NCBI GenBank assembly: GCA_024684435.1
Contig: JAIKWV010000032.1
Location: 62,001 to 126,000, forward strand
Length of the DNA: 64,000 nucleotides
Source: Clostridiales bacterium
GTDB lineage: Bacteria; Bacillota; Clostridia; Oscillospirales; Acutalibacteraceae
Reading direction: 5' to 3'
The stretch's first letter is position 1. Each line of letters begins with the position of its first letter. Below are positions 45,726 to 53,853 of the stretch, in pieces. The position numbers were made by a program, and so were the translations under genes. A model generated the notes under the pieces. It worked only from the letters and a program-made list of their open reading frames with translations, searched no databases and was not told the DNA's origin.

Positions 45726-46238
45726 CTATCTGAATTTTTTCATTACCGTCCGCACCATCAAATATATCACCGGAATAAATACCAAAGAATAAAGGAACGT
45801 GGGCAAATAATATTTAAGCAGTACCTGCATGGCAGTCCCGTAGCCCTTAAAAACATAATTGAACAGCCAGTAAAGCAGGATGTACAGAAGCATAGAAAGA
45901 GAACACATAAGCATTGCGGTGGAAAGATTGTTGCGCATAAGGTAGTGGATAAGCACTCCCGCTCCGAAGGTGACGATAGTCAGGAACATGGCGTTGAACC
46001 CGAAACCGGTCACATAAGTGTCCCACAAAGCTCCGGCAAAGGCGCCGAAAAGCAGTCCAGCGACTTCACGTTCAAACATGGCTATGCTCACAGCCGCGGG
46101 GATAATCAGAAAAACCCCGATGTTTCCCGGAGTCGGGAACAGTCCCTTTGTCCCCTGCAGAGCCGCCGCCGCAAGCAGGATAAACACAAAGATCACCCTG
46201 CGTATTATTGTGTTTTTATTCTCGATCAAATAATTCAT
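45726..46238 (-). CDS. mreD: Rod shape-determining protein MreD
   Basis: A 170-residue membrane protein of the elongasome with about five hydrophobic segments (for example VIFVFILLAAAALQG and FLIIPAAVSIAMF). The sequence FEREVAGLLFGAFAGALWD is the most conserved part. MreD is poorly conserved overall, so the name relies on its position overlapping mreC by four bases (ATGA) and on topology. It directs cell-wall elongation along with MreB and MreC. Confidence 0.88.
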   Translation of the reverse strand: MNYLIENKNTIIRRVIFVFILLAAAALQGTKGLFPTPGNIGVFLIIPAAVSIAMFEREVAGLLFGAFAGALWDTYVTGFGFNAMFLTIVTFGAGVLIHYLMRNNLSTAMLMCSLSMLLYILLYWLFNYVFKGYGTAMQVLLKYYLPTFLYSLVFIPVIYLMVRTVMKKFR

Positions 46239-47095
46239 TGTCCGTCACCGGCTGTACCTTCCTGCCCGTAAAAATATGTCAGCACAAAGACATCCTTAAG
46301 CTCGCTGAAACGAACCGAAGGCTCTATAACGGCATATGAGGATATGTTTTCATTGTCGTTTTCAATGCCGGTCACCTGACCTATTATGAGATCACGGGGA
46401 TAGATGCCGCCCACGCCTGAGGTGCAGACAAGCCCTCCCTGTGATATGGCGGTGGTACGGTCAAGTCCGGGCAGCCTGCAAAGCCCCTTGCGGGAAAGCT
46501 CCGGGGTGGTGGCGACAAAGCCCGATTCACCTGTCCTTATATCATAGGCGCTGACGTTGACGTCGGGATTTAAAATGGTCCTGACGGTACACTGGGTCTT
46601 GCTCACGGAGACCACGAGCCCCACCAGATATTTCCCGTATATGACCGGATCGTTCACCTTGATACCGTGCATCTCGCCTTTGTTGAGCACAAAGGAACCG
46701 AACAGATCCGCTGCGTCCCTTGAAATTATGGAGCAGGATTCAAATTTATAGTCGCTGTGTTCTTTTTTCAGCTCAAGGAACTCCTCATAAAGTGAAAGTT
46801 TATTCTTCGCGTCCTCATATTCCACAAGCTGACCCCTTGCATCCGCCAGCTGACTTTCAAGCTCGGATACCCGCTTTGCCATGCTTGCCGAAGATTTAAA
46901 ATATATCTCGCTTTCCGCAAGTTTGTCGGCGAAGAAGGCCGACAGCCTCTGTACCGGGCTGAAAACAAAGCTTATTACAGATGTCACGGGTGAAGTGTAC
47001 TTGTGGGTAGCCGTCGCCAAAACGGCGCCGAAAACCAGCGCCGCCATAACAACAGCAAATATTTTAAATCCTATGCTCTTAACTAAGCTTCGCAT
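46235..47095 (-). CDS. mreC: Rod shape-determining protein MreC
   Basis: A 286-residue bitopic protein: one N-terminal membrane helix (FKIFAVVMAALVFGAVLA), a coiled coil near residues 65-110 (ASMAKRVSELESQLADARGQL), and two outside beta domains with SFVLNKGEMHGIKVNDPVIYG and GLVCTSGVGGIYPRDLIIGQV, the family core. It links MreB to wall synthases. GGAGAT precedes the ATG. It is 43 bases after mreB and overlaps mreD. Confidence 0.93.
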   Translation of the reverse strand: MRSLVKSIGFKIFAVVMAALVFGAVLATATHKYTSPVTSVISFVFSPVQRLSAFFADKLAESEIYFKSSASMAKRVSELESQLADARGQLVEYEDAKNKLSLYEEFLELKKEHSDYKFESCSIISRDAADLFGSFVLNKGEMHGIKVNDPVIYGKYLVGLVVSVSKTQCTVRTILNPDVNVSAYDIRTGESGFVATTPELSRKGLCRLPGLDRTTAISQGGLVCTSGVGGIYPRDLIIGQVTGIENDNENISSYAVIEPSVRFSELKDVFVLTYFYGQEGTAGDGQ

Positions 47096-47138
47096 TAAAA
47101 TATCTCCAAACCCATTGGGGTGTTTTTATATCAACGGA

Positions 47139-48155
47139 TCAGCTAAGCTTCCTGCTGCTGAGCTTGCTCAAAGTGTCGCTTTCCAGACAGATACCTGTGC
47201 CGTCAACAACACAGTCCAGCGGATTCTGAGCGACAACGACCGGGATCTTTGTTTCCACAGCTATAAGCTTATCAAGCCCTCTGAGCAGCGCTCCGCCTCC
47301 GGTAAGGGTAATGCCGTGGTCAATGATATCCGCAGCAAGCTCCGGCGGCGTCTTTTCAAGAGTAGCTCTGATGGCGTCAAGGATCTGATTTACGGTATCC
47401 GCCAAAGCTCCGCGGATCTCCTCCGCGGTGATCTCAACGTGTTTGGGCAGACCGTCCATAAGGTTGCGTCCCTTGATATCCATGGCGCCCTCGCCCTCAT
47501 ATGGATATGCGGAGCCTATGCGTATCTTTATGTCCTCCGCCGTACGTTCGCCGATGAGCAGATTGTATTTTTTCTTGATATAAGTGATTATGGACTCGTC
47601 GAATGTATCTCCCGCCACCCTTGCAGAGCGGGATGTGACCACGTCGCCCAAAGAGATAACCGCCACCTCCGCTGTTCCGCCGCCGATGTCAACGACCATA
47701 CTGCCCGTTGCCTCGCTCACGGGGAGACCCGCGCCTATCGCCGCCGCCATAGGCTCCTCGATAAGGCTCACGTCCTTTGCGCCGGCGCTCTTTGCGGCGT
47801 CGTAAACAGCCCTTCTCTCAACCTCGGTAACGCCTGAGGGAATGCATATCATTACCCTTGCCCTGCTGAATGGAGAGCTGCTGATAGCTCTCTTTATAAA
47901 CGCCTTTAACATATCGGATGTAATATTGAAGTCCGCTATGACTCCGTCTTTAAGCGGGCGGACAGCCGTGATGGAGCCGGGTGTGCGGCCGATCATATCC
48001 TTTGCCTCCGAACCGACGGCTACAACTCTTGGAGGATTGCTCCTGCGGTCAACGGCGACCACGGAGGGTTCCCTTATAACTATACCCTTACCCTTAACAA
48101 AAACAAGAGTGTTGGCAGTACCTAAATCGATTCCTATGTCCTGTGAAAATAACAT
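47139..48155 (-). CDS. mreB: Actin-like rod shape protein MreB
   Basis: A 338-residue bacterial actin that organises lateral wall growth. Sequence features are [13 protein letters not shown] (phosphate 1 loop), [18 protein letters not shown] (phosphate 2) and [14 protein letters not shown] (adenosine loop), with [14 protein letters not shown] between. The length is standard for MreB and also for the spore former's MreBH/Mbl paralogues. The presence of mreC and mreD directly behind supports MreB. AGGGGTAA precedes the ATG. Confidence 0.95.
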   Translation of the reverse strand: MLFSQDIGIDLGTANTLVFVKGKGIVIREPSVVAVDRRSNPPRVVAVGSEAKDMIGRTPGSITAVRPLKDGVIADFNITSDMLKAFIKRAISSSPFSRARVMICIPSGVTEVERRAVYDAAKSAGAKDVSLIEEPMAAAIGAGLPVSEATGSMVVDIGGGTAEVAVISLGDVVTSRSARVAGDTFDESIITYIKKKYNLLIGERTAEDIKIRIGSAYPYEGEGAMDIKGRNLMDGLPKHVEITAEEIRGALADTVNQILDAIRATLEKTPPELAADIIDHGITLTGGGALLRGLDKLIAVETKIPVVVAQNPLDCVVDGTGICLESDTLSKLSSRKLS

Positions 48156-48180
48156 CTCAAATTACCCCTTTTATTTTCAG

Positions 48181-48846
48181 TTATTTGAACTCAATACCGT
48201 TTAAGATCTCTGCGAAGTCGATCTTATCCATATTTTCCTTTGTGTAGTTACATACGCATCTGTATGTGTTATCTCCGTGTCTTATATAATAGGTCGTAAG
48301 TATCAGATCGCTGTTATCGCCTGTGATCGTGCTGTAAGCACAGTCCATATCAAGTATCCTTACCGTGCCCTTTTCGGTTTTTGCGCCGCCTTCTTCAGCC
48401 GCTTTGAGGACGGTGTCTACCCCCTCCATGATCTCGTCATATGTTTTATCCGTATCATTGGAAAAATCTATGGTGGCGCCCAACTTTTCGTTCTTCATCT
48501 GCATACTGACGGTGCCTGAGCATTCCCAGCCTGAGGGGATCGTGATCTTATAATATTTACAGTCTATTTTTTCTCCTTCGTCAATGAACCTTGGGTACTC
48601 CAGTACCTCGGTGATAAAGTTCCCTTCAGTGTCGTGATGGGGCTCGTCGGGATTTCTCATTTTGATGTATATGAGGTCGCCTTCCTCATTGACCACGGTA
48701 TCTCCGTTAGCATCGGTCTTGAGAACGTATGATTCATTTTCCCCGGCGACGTAGATCTTTCCGTATTTTGACCGTGCCTGGCATGAGACCAGCGTAGCGG
48801 TAACGGTAAGCATTATTATTCCGGATAATATATATTTCTTATTCAT
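48181..48846 (-). CDS. Hypothetical lipoprotein upstream of mreB
   Basis: A 221-residue secreted protein I do not recognise. The N-terminus MNKKYILSGIIMLTVTATLVSC is a lipoprotein signal with a lipobox LVSC (cysteine 22). The mature part is acidic and mixed in strand content, without known motifs: VLKTDANGDTVVNEEGDLIYIK, and a C-terminal region with TTYYIRHGDNTYRCVCNYT. Only one more cysteine pair is present. It precedes mreB by 25 bases and has its own promoter, so it is the first gene of the mre transcript. A role in wall growth is only inferred from this place. Confidence 0.7.
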   Translation of the reverse strand: MNKKYILSGIIMLTVTATLVSCQARSKYGKIYVAGENESYVLKTDANGDTVVNEEGDLIYIKMRNPDEPHHDTEGNFITEVLEYPRFIDEGEKIDCKYYKITIPSGWECSGTVSMQMKNEKLGATIDFSNDTDKTYDEIMEGVDTVLKAAEEGGAKTEKGTVRILDMDCAYSTITGDNSDLILTTYYIRHGDNTYRCVCNYTKENMDKIDFAEILNGIEFK

Positions 48847-48923
48847 TTTTACATCTCTTTCTTTTGCCGGCATGATCCGCCGTTTTTACGGACGTTCAGT
48901 ATGTCTTTAATGTGGTAATATCA

Positions 48924-48952
48924 AGTATAGCAGTATTACATTATAAAGTCAA
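48924..48952 (-). promoter_or_regulatory. Promoter of the lipoprotein-mreBCD operon
   Basis: Minus strand TTGACT, 17-base spacer, TATACT with TGC before it (extended -10). The 78-base leader contains a small CCGT/ACGG hairpin. Confidence 0.65.
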
Positions 48953-49025
48953 ATAAATAAATCAGATTGTATTCATATGTAATCATTTGTTATACTTTTC
49001 CCCATTTTTCTGTGTATTTTGGGGG

Positions 49026-49054
49026 TGGATTTAATATTTTAAGCATGATATAAT
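49026..49054 (+). promoter_or_regulatory. Promoter of the anchored-protein/ABC operon
   Basis: TGGATT (49026-49031), 17-base spacer, TATAAT (49049-49054) with an extended -10 TGA. The -35 is poor, but the -10 is consensus. Confidence 0.5.
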
Positions 49055-49095
49055 TATATAAATGTCAATTATCCTGATCCGAAAGGCGGTATTTT

Positions 49096-49722
49096 ATGAG
49101 CAACCGTATAAAAAAACTGAACAAAGGTCTGATACTCACTGTACTGGCGGTTATCGGTGTGGTGATCTACATAATCAGTATTTCCGCAGTACGCAATCAA
49201 TATAAAAAAGAAATAAGCAAAATTGCCGAGGACTATGTCTCCACGGTACAGACTTACAGTATGCTCCCCACGGAGTACCGCAGCGGTTCCAGGAAAATGT
49301 CCGACACGGAATTTGACAGCTATTTAGAAGAAATGAAAACAGAGGTCGGCAAATTCTGTACGGACAATGAGGAAGTACGGAAAACCATAATGTCCGAAAT
49401 AGAGGCCAATCTTCTCTCCCTGAAGGAAGGACAGAATGTGATAACTGAATACGAAAAGAGCATAAAGAAGCTCTCCTATGAATTTATAGGGAACAAGATA
49501 ACGGTCTCTCTTATCTGTAAAAACAGGTATAAGGGCAGTGAATACACGGCCTACGACGAGGAAGGCTATAATATCTCTGCCGACGCCTCCCCGGAGATCA
49601 AGTCGATCACAAATGAGACCTATGACACTATAATCTTCCAAAAAATCGACGGAAGCTGGAAGATCGTTTACTCGTATTTTGCAATACCCGCGGATGATTA
49701 TTATAATCCGTCTATGTTTTGA
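49096..49722 (+). CDS. Hypothetical membrane-anchored protein of an ABC operon
   Basis: A 208-residue protein with an N-terminal anchor (LILTVLAVIGVVIYIISISAV, residues 13-33) and an extracytoplasmic remainder. The latter is highly charged, with a probable helical region (residues 35-115) and a strand-rich tail (YEFIGNKITVSLICKNRYKG, YDTIIFQKIDGSWKIVYSYF). That tail recalls SnoaL/NTF2-like accessory proteins. I do not recognise a family. It lies 17 bases before an ABC ATPase gene, with a good ribosome site (AAAGGCGG), so it probably serves the transporter. Confidence 0.65.
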   Translation: MSNRIKKLNKGLILTVLAVIGVVIYIISISAVRNQYKKEISKIAEDYVSTVQTYSMLPTEYRSGSRKMSDTEFDSYLEEMKTEVGKFCTDNEEVRKTIMSEIEANLLSLKEGQNVITEYEKSIKKLSYEFIGNKITVSLICKNRYKGSEYTAYDEEGYNISADASPEIKSITNETYDTIIFQKIDGSWKIVYSYFAIPADDYYNPSMF

Positions 49723-49739
49723 TCGAGGAGGGATACAGG

Positions 49740-50669
49740 ATGAGCGTCGTACTTGAGGTAAACGAACTTACAAAAATTTTCGGCAAAAGGGCCGCCGTTG
49801 ACAAAGCGTCATTTCAAGTGAATTCCGGAGAGGTCTTCGGCTTTTTAGGTCCCAACGGCGCCGGAAAAACAACAGCGATAAAAGTGATAATGGGTTTTCT
49901 TGCCCCGGATGAGGGACAGATAATAATAAACGGCACAGACGTTAAAAAGGACTATGAAAAAGCCATGGAAAACATCGGCGGCATAGTGGAAAACCCGGAA
50001 ATGTATAAAGAACTCAGCGGCAGAAAGAACCTTGAAATGTATGCAAGGATACATGACAACGTACCCGCCGGCAGGATAGATGAGGTACTCCGGCTCGTGG
50101 GTATGGAAAACCGGGCGGAGGAAAAGATCAAAAAGTATTCATTGGGCATGAAACAGAGGATATGTCTCGCCCAGGCGCTCCTGCACAAGCCCAATCTGCT
50201 GATACTTGACGAACCCACCAACGGACTTGACCCCGCGGGAATAAAAGAGCTGCGTGACATTCTTAAGCACCTTGCACACGAAGAAGGCGTCGCCGTTATG
50301 GTCTCCAGTCATATGCTCGCGGAAATGGAGCTTATGTGCGACCGGGTGGGGATCATAAATAACGGCAGGATCTTAGGAATAATGCCCATAGAGGAGCTCC
50401 TCCACAAGACCTCCGGCAACATGTGTTACCGCATCAAAACCAATGATTCCGCCGCCTGTTCGGAGATCCTGAAGGCCTCCTACGGCGAAACAGCAGTAAG
50501 GTTCATAGACGGCAGCAATATAGAATTGTCCGTCAACGAATCTGAGGTGCCCGCCGTTGTGCGTCTGCTCACGGAAAACGGGATAGACATTTTCATTATC
50601 TCTCCCGCCGGAAATTCGCTTGAGGATGCGTTTATAAACATAACGGGAGGAGGGAATCCCATTGCGTAA
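49740..50669 (+). CDS. ABC transporter ATP-binding protein
   Basis: A 309-residue ATPase of the DrrA/CcmA exporter type: Walker A GPNGAGKTTAIKVIMG near residues 38-53, signature YSLGMKQRICLAQAL, Walker B LLILDEPTNGLDP, and SSHMLAEMEL. The last ~90 residues form the usual accessory domain. ATG at 49740 was preferred to the in-frame TTG at 49719 because GAGGAGGG lies 8 bases before it. Its stop overlaps the permease start by eight bases. It may export a peptide antibiotic or signal, but the cargo is unknown. Confidence 0.9.
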   Translation: MSVVLEVNELTKIFGKRAAVDKASFQVNSGEVFGFLGPNGAGKTTAIKVIMGFLAPDEGQIIINGTDVKKDYEKAMENIGGIVENPEMYKELSGRKNLEMYARIHDNVPAGRIDEVLRLVGMENRAEEKIKKYSLGMKQRICLAQALLHKPNLLILDEPTNGLDPAGIKELRDILKHLAHEEGVAVMVSSHMLAEMELMCDRVGIINNGRILGIMPIEELLHKTSGNMCYRIKTNDSAACSEILKASYGETAVRFIDGSNIELSVNESEVPAVVRLLTENGIDIFIISPAGNSLEDAFINITGGGNPIA

Positions 50670-52218
50670 GCTGTTTGCTCTGTTTCACAACGAGATGATA
50701 AAGATCTTCTCAAAAGCCGTCACATGGATCCTTATTGCCCTTATGATCTTCTCTCAATTCGGGATCGGAGCTTTTCTTAAGCTCGTCGAAAAGATCGACT
50801 TTACCACCTTCATGGATGACAGCGTTTCAGATTATATTGCGACACAAAAAGAAAACCTGAAAGATCTTGAAGCTGAAGAGCTAAAGTTGAAATATCTGGC
50901 GGATGCAGAAGATGACCCCACTGAAAAGCTCGAAACTTTAAATGACCTCGCGCAGACACAGGCGAAGATCTATGTAAACAAGTTTGCCACTGAGCACAAT
51001 ATGGCAATAGATTATTATACCAATTACATAAGTAACTGCTTTGAGACGCTCACTCAGCTTAAAAGTGTTGAATATCTTTATGATCTATCATCGGATCTTT
51101 TAAACGAAGAGTTGGGCAATAATATTCTGCTCAAGGCCTATATGGGAAACATCTTCGGCATGATAAGCGACACGAAATCAAAATCATCCGAGTATGAGAA
51201 GATCATTATCAATGGCGATTATAAAAAATACATAGAACTCAGCAACGAGGAAATTTATAAAAACGACAGCAAAACACAGGAAGAAAAGGATATTGATGTC
51301 TACTGCAACGAGCTTCGGTTAAAGCTTGATCCCTCCGGCATCGCAAAGAACTGGGAATTTGAAGCAACTATTCAAAGTATCAGCAATTCAAAGCTATCCC
51401 TGCTTCACGGCGTAAACTATGTTTTTGATGCCAACATGAACGCGCCTCTGACAGAGGACGAAAAAATACAGATAGAAAATCTGCTTGCCGTAAACATATA
51501 CAAAGTGGAACATGGAATAATTACCGCAGACCAGGAATCAGGCGGCATAGGCTCATATATGATAATATTCAACATGGGTCTGATGTTCGTGATAATTCTT
51601 ACCATGGTGCTCGCCGGCAGCAGCATTTCACAGGAGATAGCTACAGGATCTATAAAGTCCCTTATTATTTCCCCCGTAAAGCGCTGGAAAATATTTACAG
51701 CCAAGCTTTTGTCCATACTTGTCACATCCTTTGCGGCGATCATTCTGCTGTATCTTGCCTCCTCTGTATCTTCGCTGATCTTCCTGGATAAGAGCGAGTC
51801 TGCGCCCTATGTGTTTGCCGTAAACGGAACCGCAAAGGAAATCGGTTTCTTTGTTTACAGATTCTTACAGGCAATGGTAAGCTATATTGACGTGGTGGTA
51901 TACCTGCTTCTGGCTCTCATGCTTTCAACTGTCACAAGGAATACTGCCCTTTCCGTCGCCGCTCCCATAGGCGTATATTTCGGCAGCAGCATAGCAGTTG
52001 CGATATCCACACTTATCAAAAACGACCTTGTCGTCAAGTTTATTCCGTTTACGAACCTGAACCTCACGGACAAATTTTTCCCGTTTACAAATTATGAATC
52101 GCTGTACGGCGAGTGTCTCAAGCACCCTCTCAGCTTCTCACTTGTTTACGTCGGTGTAATGTGTCTGTGTATGCTCGTCACGGCTATGGATTCATTCAAC
52201 AGACGGGACCTGACCTGA
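50662..52218 (+). CDS. ABC-2 type transporter permease with large outside loop
   Basis: A 518-residue membrane subunit. Transmembrane segment 1 lies near residues 19-41, and a ~250-residue charged loop follows to about 295 (for example YIATQKENLKDLEAEELKLK). Five or six helices in the C-terminal half begin with YMIIFNMGLMFVIILTMVLAG. ISQEIATGSIKSLIISPVKRW is the ABC-2 conserved stretch. The start is TTG at 50662, with GGAGGAGGG 6 bases before; it overlaps the ATPase gene, indicating coupled translation. The terminator at 52219 ends the operon. Confidence 0.86.
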   Translation: MRKLFALFHNEMIKIFSKAVTWILIALMIFSQFGIGAFLKLVEKIDFTTFMDDSVSDYIATQKENLKDLEAEELKLKYLADAEDDPTEKLETLNDLAQTQAKIYVNKFATEHNMAIDYYTNYISNCFETLTQLKSVEYLYDLSSDLLNEELGNNILLKAYMGNIFGMISDTKSKSSEYEKIIINGDYKKYIELSNEEIYKNDSKTQEEKDIDVYCNELRLKLDPSGIAKNWEFEATIQSISNSKLSLLHGVNYVFDANMNAPLTEDEKIQIENLLAVNIYKVEHGIITADQESGGIGSYMIIFNMGLMFVIILTMVLAGSSISQEIATGSIKSLIISPVKRWKIFTAKLLSILVTSFAAIILLYLASSVSSLIFLDKSESAPYVFAVNGTAKEIGFFVYRFLQAMVSYIDVVVYLLLALMLSTVTRNTALSVAAPIGVYFGSSIAVAISTLIKNDLVVKFIPFTNLNLTDKFFPFTNYESLYGECLKHPLSFSLVYVGVMCLCMLVTAMDSFNRRDLT

Positions 52219-52262
52219 CCGAAAAAAAGCCTCCCTTTTATACAAGAGAGGCTTTTTTTCGG
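52219..52262. terminator. Terminator after the ABC permease gene
   Basis: A 15-base perfect stem, CCGAAAAAAAGCCTC / GAGGCTTTTTTTCGG, with a 14-base loop. The stem itself contains the run of seven T. It can work in both directions. Confidence 0.85.
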
Positions 52263-52280
52263 AACGCATATATGCGTTCC
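52261..52280. repeat. Perfect 20-base palindrome
   Basis: GGAACGCATATATGCGTTCC reads the same on both strands. It sits directly after the terminator and shares the core GCATATATGC with a near-palindrome at 52408-52427. Confidence 0.7.
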
Positions 52281-52296
52281 ATACGGAGGTTTATCA

Positions 52297-52401
52297 GCCT
52301 TCCTCTCAGAGAAAGGTGGCGCCGCGAAGTGGTGACTGAAGGAGTATTTTACTCCCTCAGTCACTCACTTCGTTCGTGCCAGCTCCCTCAAAGAGGGAGC
52401 C
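52297..52401. repeat. REP/MITE-like structured repeat
   Basis: A 105-base non-coding element made of nested palindromes. A left hairpin (about 52298-52316) and a right one (GCTCCCTC aaa GAGGGAGC, 52382-52400) flank a central palindrome (GACTGA-GGAGT / ACTCC-TCAGTC, 52334-52362). The central palindrome is extended by CGAAGTG/CACTTCG (52325-52331 and 52366-52372). The right hairpin is followed by CTTTTTC, so it may also terminate transcription. From memory, similar sequences are frequent in Oscillospiraceae genomes; copy number cannot be judged from this window. Confidence 0.6.
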
Positions 52402-52407
52402 TTTTTC

Positions 52408-52427
52408 GGCATGCATATATGCGCGCC
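52408..52427. repeat. Near-perfect palindrome flanking the REP-like element
   Basis: GGCATGCATATATGCGCGCC is palindromic at 18 of 20 positions. Followed to 52528 by repeats without a gene: GAAGAAGTAAG twice (52441-52451 and 52455-52465) and a small AGGGC/GCCCT hairpin. Confidence 0.5.
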
Positions 52428-52528
52428 CTACGACTTGAGAGAAGAAGTAAGGGTGAAGAAGTAAGAAGTGTGGAAGGGCTTCGCCCTTACCCATTGTATG
52501 AGGGCTACCGGGTCGTCAGCCCATTTTA

Positions 52529-53713
52529 TTATTCAACGTTCATAAATTTAAGTATCCTGCTCTTTTCTGCCTCGTTTTTTATGATATCCGGTTGGTAATT
52601 ATTGACCTCTCCTGAGTAGACCGTGCATGGAATGAAAATATCCTTTCGTGAACCTATTTCACCTCTGTCAAGGTCAAAAACAGCCTGATATACAGCCGTG
52701 TTGCGGGGCGGTTTCATATTGCCTCCGAAGCAGAAATTCCCAAGGGAGTAAACTATCGGTTTGCCTTTATAAAACTCCACCGGTTGAAGCACATGGGGAT
52801 GTGAGCCGACTATGATATCCGCTCCGGCATCGATAAGCTCGTGACAAGAGCGTACCTTCCATTCCTCCGGCGCAGTGGCGTTTTCTATGCCGCCGTGAAA
52901 ATATATCACCTTAATGTCACACTGTTTCCGCTCCATCTCTTCCACTTTTACAAGGATGTCATTAAGGTAGCTGTATGAATAGAGCGAACAGCAGAACACG
53001 CCTATTTTCCTGCCCTTGACTGTGATGTATGAGACGTTGTCTCTCCGCCCGGGAATAATGCCCGCCGCCTCAAGGGATGTTTCAGTGTCGTCGCTCCCCT
53101 GCTGACCGAAGTCGTGGGAATGGTTGTTGACAACGCTTGCAAGATCCACATTGCCCGCCTTGAAAATATTCGCGTTTGACGAAGGACCCTTGAACCAGAA
53201 CGCGACCTTTGTCGTCACCGTTTTCTCCGTAAGCTCGCTGTCGGAGAGCACCCCTTCGCAGTTGGCTACGGTCAGGTCGTCCGACCCGAACATATCTATG
53301 AAATTCCTCAGGAAGTATTCCGGAGGCTTCTCCTGAGCCATTTTGTTGAAGCTGCCGTTCCCGAATTTCCCGTGGTTGCTTGCGAACATACAATCCCCAA
53401 CAAAAGAGATGGTAAGAGTAGCGGCGTCGGAATTACCTTTCAAGGAATACTCATAGCCGGTATTTTTGATCTCAGCCTTTGTAACATTATCAGCCGCCAA
53501 GTCTGTGCTTGACGGCTGAATGTCCTGAGTTGTCTCCGGTTGTGTCTCTGAGGTCCTGTTTTCCGTTTGAGAATAAGTAGTGGTGAAGCCGGTGATACCT
53601 TTTTTGGCTACATCAAGACTTGAATCTTTTTTGAAAATAAGAACCGCGATAACCAACACGATAACAATAATAACTGCCAGGATCGCAATGGTTTTCTTGT
53701 TAAGTTTTTCCAT
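52529..53713 (-). CDS. CapA-family protein (poly-gamma-glutamate synthesis-like metallophosphatase)
   Basis: A 394-residue exported protein. An N-terminal membrane anchor (AILAVIIVIVLVIAVLIF) is followed by a serine/threonine/glutamine-rich linker to about residue 85, then the CapA domain: ISFVGDCMFAS, LTVANCEGVLSD, VVNNHSHDFG, IYFHGGIE, IVGSHPHVLQPVEFYKGKPIVYSLGN. Together these form the calcineurin-like metal-binding fold. Members take part in capsule or poly-gamma-glutamate formation, but no capB or capC is near, so a general phosphoesterase role on the surface is as likely. GGAGG precedes the ATG; an upstream in-frame ATG lies within it. Confidence 0.86.
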   Translation of the reverse strand: MEKLNKKTIAILAVIIVIVLVIAVLIFKKDSSLDVAKKGITGFTTTYSQTENRTSETQPETTQDIQPSSTDLAADNVTKAEIKNTGYEYSLKGNSDAATLTISFVGDCMFASNHGKFGNGSFNKMAQEKPPEYFLRNFIDMFGSDDLTVANCEGVLSDSELTEKTVTTKVAFWFKGPSSNANIFKAGNVDLASVVNNHSHDFGQQGSDDTETSLEAAGIIPGRRDNVSYITVKGRKIGVFCCSLYSYSYLNDILVKVEEMERKQCDIKVIYFHGGIENATAPEEWKVRSCHELIDAGADIIVGSHPHVLQPVEFYKGKPIVYSLGNFCFGGNMKPPRNTAVYQAVFDLDRGEIGSRKDIFIPCTVYSGEVNNYQPDIIKNEAEKSRILKFMNVE

Positions 53714-53743
53714 ATTTGCCTCCATAAATATTTTTCCGGTACT

Positions 53744-53772
53744 ATTTTATCACATTGTTTTCCATATAACAA
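53744..53772 (-). promoter_or_regulatory. Promoter of the capA-like gene
   Basis: Minus strand TTGTTA, 17-base spacer, TAAAAT with TGA before it (extended -10), 30 bases before the gene. Confidence 0.5.
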
Positions 53773-53790
53773 CCATATTTTATTTTTTTG

Positions 53791-53819
53791 TTGAAAAATT
53801 GCGCATAATAGTATATTAT
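53791..53819 (+). promoter_or_regulatory. Promoter of the CotH lipoprotein gene
   Basis: TTGAAA (53791-53796), 17-base spacer, TATTAT (53814-53819), in a very AT-rich divergent region. Confidence 0.5.
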
Positions 53820-53853
53820 ATAATTAAGTTAAATAAAGCAGGGAGAGATTTTT

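Noticed and set aside
46881..47837. 318-codon plus-strand ORF
   Set aside because: Antisense to mreC and mreB, both well conserved.
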